Positions 60,301-64,000 of a stretch of DNA of 64,000 nucleotides are shown here, piece by piece. Position 1 is the stretch's first letter. Every line of letters starts with the position of its first letter. The translations under genes and the position numbers were made by a program. Origin of the DNA: Lycocorax pyrrhopterus obiensis (taxonomy: Eukaryota > Chordata > Aves > Passeriformes > Paradisaeidae); contig JACSVZ010000001.1 of the NCBI GenBank assembly GCA_014706295.1, positions 41,104,383 to 41,168,382 on the forward strand, given 5' to 3'. The notes under the pieces were generated by a model. That model worked only from the letters and a program-made list of their open reading frames with translations. It searched no databases and had not been told where the DNA came from.

Positions 60301-62675
60301 GAGGAACAGAAATCCCACTGCGTTCAACAGTGTATCAGACAGTGGCAACACCCTCATGATAGATGCATTCTTGGTGAAAGAAAATGCCGTACTTCGTATT
60401 CATTTTTCTGCCTGAAGACTAACAAGTGAAACAAAACATGGAAATACCCCTCCAGCTTGCTGTACCAGGAACACTTTGTTTAGAAGAATGGGCAAAACTA
60501 TTCCCATCAACTGCCTCATTCAACAATGCATAATTTTGGAAAAGTGCTTAAAAATAAAATCAGTGTACAAACTCAAGAGAATAATTTTTGTTTTCATCCA
60601 ATTTCAAACACACGTGTAACTTAATGAAAGGCCTATGTCAAAAGCTGATCACACGATTTTGGAACCCCCCTGAGCTGTTTCTGAACCCCCTTTCTGCTCA
60701 CTCTCTAAAAAGTCAAACATGACCAGATTGCTAGTCCAAGTAACTCACAAGCTTACAGTTAACAGGTAAGAATCTTCCCTTCTTTCCAGCTTTTAACCTG
60801 CCTCCTACAAAAATGACCATAATTTCTTAACATCTTAGGACAGAGAATCATATATAGGGCAGAGAATCATATTTTCTACGTTTAAAGAATATTTTTTGGA
60901 AGAAATGAAATTCACAAACCAATGAAGAGTTCATTAAAACGAAAGAACCCATGAAAATAAACAAAAAATATTAATTTTCCTATGACTGCAAAATATGTTA
61001 GTGCTGTGGAAAAATTCCAAATTCATACTTGGGTAGGCAATAGAGTGGCAAACTGAGTCCCAAATACACTAAACTTGAGAAATTGTAGGCTGATGAAGAA
61101 GAACCTTGGGAATGAGGAACGATGACTTGGCCTCACCTCCACCTTGCACTAGAGCCTTCACTGAAGTCAACGTGCTTTGCACAGCAGAGAGCGAAACACA
61201 CAGCAACGTTTATACATTTTAATTTGCATTGTCTTCCCTATACCAGGGTCTGACATTTTTTGAAAATAATTATCTTTTATCAAGACATACCTAGTGGAGA
61301 TTGAAGTCACTACCATGATTTCTTGAGCAAGTGTAGTGAATAAAGTAAATAAAATCCTACAGTGAAATTCCATCTTTATTGAACCTGTTTTTCTCAAGAT
61401 TGCAGAGGTTATGAAAACATGCTCTGTATCCCCACAGTAACTTGAAAAAGCAATTTAATTACTTCCATCCTACATAATGAAGTTTTATCTTTACCTTTGC
61501 ATCAAATCCAGATGTATCCTTAATTTTCATTTGCTATTTTGATGGACTTACTTCATCTGGGAGTCTCTTTTGTCTTCTTAAGAAGTATAAACTAAGAGGT
61601 CTTCCCATAAAAAGTTTTTTGATTGATGAGCAGATGCTTAGTTCCTAATGATATTTCCGAGGCTAGTCTACTCTAAATGAAACAGATTAGCTAATTTTTA
61701 GCCGCTGAAGAATCATCTTAAATAAAGGTCACAGAACATCTCACTATGCAATTAATAAAGATTCAGCTAGTAATTCCTTGATCAAATATTAGTATTTTTG
61801 ATTGGTCCCAGAAGAAATATCCTTTTTTAATGCAAACCTGGCACATGAATCAGAGCCACAGCTGCTGCCTGATATAATCACTGTACAATATTCTAATCCC
61901 ATGAACTCTGACTCAGCAAGCATCTGCTTTCCAAATAAACTTTATCAAGCAATATTTTTTCTCCAGAATTTTGTCAGCCAAGGTTTAAAAGGAAACAAAT
62001 TTAAAACCCTTTTGCAGATGCACTTTGAAGTCAAGTACTATATTTTACCTTCTTTCCAGAAGACATTCCCTAGGAATTTAAATGGTTATGACACTGAGTT
62101 AGACTGTTTAATTAGTAAAGAGGACACTGTTAAGGTTTTTTTACTGGCATTTTATTCAGGCTACAGTTAGAGGATTTGTTGGATCCACAAAGCTTGGTGT
62201 GCAAGTTTTAATTGTTAGTGTTTTACTATACCAACAGTCCCTTGGGTAGCAGGAATTCAGCAAATTTATAACATCCATGTTTAAGTCTGTACATTGATTG
62301 CCTGTCTGCTTCTAAATACACACAGAAAGGCATAAATGGTGAAGGTCCAGAGCTATCATTCTCTCCTACTACCTTGCAATTAAAACCACAATTTTGTGAT
62401 TGAAAATTTCCCATGCAGTTTATAGACTGAGACCTTTCCTACCACCGACATAAAAAAATTTCAGTGGCAGATTCTTTCAGAAATGTTAATACCAAAACAC
62501 ATGGACCTTTCAGGAGAGGCAGAATGCCAGTTCCTTCTCATCTTTTTGCCTTAATGCTTTTTGAAGTGCAATCATTTGGTTTGCAAACAAGCAGTAAGAT
62601 CATTCTACATAGCTGAGGGTGAGCCAGAAAGAAGGAACATCACAGCAACATCATCTTATAAAAGGAAAAGCACAA

Positions 62676-63100
62676 AATCATAGAAATAGAGACATGGAAC
62701 CTTGTAAATCTGATGTCCATCTAGCATTCCACTCAAACCAAGACTATTAACAACATTGTACCATTAGGTCACCTGGAGTTTTATCAAGCCAAGTCTTGAA
62801 AAACCTTCAAGAATGGGGACTTTGGGTGACCTGTCCCAGTGCCACATGATCCACCTACTGAAGTTCTTTTTCTGATGTGCAGCCTAAACCTTCTCACACA
62901 CCATCTTCTGTTGCCACTTTTTATACTCTCCATCACTACTTAGAAGACCTTGCCATATCTCTAAATGCTTTCAAGGCATTTCTTCACAATTGGAAAAGCC
63001 CAGTTCCTTCAACATCACTCACACAGGATGCCAATTCCAGCTCCTGCTCATTGCAGCAGCCCTCCATTAACACCTTTCCAGTTTCCCAACATCCTTACAA
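62676..63100 (-). mobile_element. old CR1 LINE, 3' part, minus strand
   Basis: Plus-strand text corresponds in order to the reverse complement of CR1 3' sequence: AATCATAGAAATAGAGACAT, a block with CAAGTCTTGAAAAACCTTCA and AGAATGGGGACTTTGGGTGA, then CCTGTCCCAGTGCCACATGA and TTTTTCTGATGTGCAGCCTA. Many indels suggest an old insertion. The far (5') edge is approximate. Confidence 0.85.
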
Positions 63101-64000
63101 CACCAAAGTCTTACATGCAGCCCCACAGAGTGACATAGAGATGAATAAAAGCTCCTCCCAACCTGATCTCATTCCTTTGCACACACCAGTGAAGAACTGC
63201 TGCAGAGACATGGTGTGAGCGTGTAATTAATACAAAGGAGCCTTAGCACAGCACAGACATTCACACACCACTGACAGGTGCAGGTGCACAGACGAAACAA
63301 AACACAGAATACAGGGATGGCATGCTCCATTGCTTCTTCTCCCAAATTTGAGGTACGCTGAGTTTTTAAAAAAATATTGCTCCACCATGAGGAATATACT
63401 TTCTCTTCACCCCCTTCATGTGTTGGCTTTTATTCCTAAGGGTTTGCTATGCTATCTTTGCCAATTATGACAGGACTTAGTATGTATGGCTTTGATAGCT
63501 GCCTATTTCAGGGTGGAATAATTACCCCCTGAAAACATCTGTCTTACTCAATGAAAGTGAAGGAATCTAAAGCTCAGATTCCCTGTGCCTGTGTCAGAGC
63601 TCTACAGTGTAGGTGTCTACAAATGAATGAGTCATTTGTGGCAGATACATGCAGTCAAACACTTTCACAATCTTTTTTTTTTTTAACCAATACAAGAACC
63701 ATTTTCAAAACAATGTTACATTATACTCTCTAAGTTATTGACAGGTTTGAAGATAAACTACTACAAAATAAAACAGCTGAAAGACAAATTAGTCCTATAA
63801 TTGGTTAACTATTGTTCTTTACCCAACACATATTAAGAACATTCCATATGCATTCAATCATTATGGATTCATTAAAGATAATTGCCACACTGATATAGTC
63901 TAAAGCTATTTTCTAAAAAGAAACAAACATAAACAAACCTCCATTGTAAGATTCCATCTTCCTCCAAGTGTTACACAGTTAAAATAAAACCTCTGTATTT
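63101..64000. other. gene-free stretch
   Basis: Non-coding DNA up to the window edge with short A/T tracts (poly-T near 63674, AAACAAAC repeats near 63921). Nothing supportable was seen. Confidence 0.6.

Larger units (their letters stand above)
54654..62675. other. gene-free stretch
   Basis: AT-rich non-coding DNA. It contains one diverged direct duplication (56.2 and 57.3 kb), an A-rich tract near 58847-58886 and a CAAA-rich patch near 59463. The longest open frame (61802-62170, 122 codons) has no known motif, signal or splice context, so I treat it as chance. A small local repeat of CAGAGAATCATAT sits at about 60840-60876. Confidence 0.55.

Noticed and set aside
61802..62170. A 122-codon plus-strand frame
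   Set aside because: It has no signal, domain or splice context, its composition is typical of AT-rich random frames, and its length is within chance for 64 kb.
1..64000. A search for CRISPR arrays, operons, bacterial promoters, tRNA or rRNA genes
   Set aside because: The sequence is clearly vertebrate nuclear DNA. No regularly spaced repeat array and no recognisable structured RNA gene were seen.

Overview
The window looks like nuclear DNA of a bird. The strongest evidence is at least eight CR1 (chicken repeat 1) LINE fragments, several with the typical avian 3' end (a block ending in a variant of TTCCAACCC or TTCCAACTC, then ATTCTATGATT-like repeats). There are also two LTR-like blocks that resemble avian endogenous retrovirus LTRs. 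The species cannot be named from this sequence alone. Almost all of the 64 kb is AT-rich, intergenic or intronic DNA in which open frames are short and look random.

Layout: 1-15 kb is gene-free DNA with one well-defined ERV-type solo LTR candidate (1947-2618, inverted ends TGTCCTGG/CCAGGACA), small tandem duplications and an AT-rich, homeodomain-motif-rich stretch near 5.8-6.1 kb. At 14.7-15.8 kb there is a degenerate minus-strand CR1 (RT part plus 3' part). Next come a TATTA microsatellite (17.7 kb), a second LTR candidate (18.4-18.6 kb), CR1 3' ends (22.5 and 24.7 kb), and a 5'-truncated 1.1 kb CR1 with recognisable reverse transcriptase remains (27.8-28.9 kb) followed by a purine minisatellite. 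From 29 to 48 kb I see only scattered repeats and two CR1 3' ends (42.6 and 45.5 kb). At 48.5-49.2 kb there is another AT-rich, possibly conserved non-coding block. From about 49.5 to 53.5 kb the sequence becomes GC-richer. This island holds the one protein-coding gene I can argue for, and a CR1 sits on each side of it (49.7 and 54.1 kb). From 54.7 to 64 kb there is no gene, one diverged direct duplication (56.2 and 57.3 kb) and an old minus-strand CR1 3' end (62.7-63.1 kb).

The gene candidate is on the minus strand at 51062-53328. Five exons can be joined with GT-AG sites and matching phases (1, 1, 1, 2) into a 248-residue type I membrane protein: signal peptide, a short ectodomain with six cysteines, a 23-residue stalk exon, a single transmembrane helix and a 50-residue cytoplasmic tail. 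I do not recognise its family. It is a by-eye model without expression or homology support, and exons 2 and 3 are its weakest parts. It is the best lead in the window for something undescribed.
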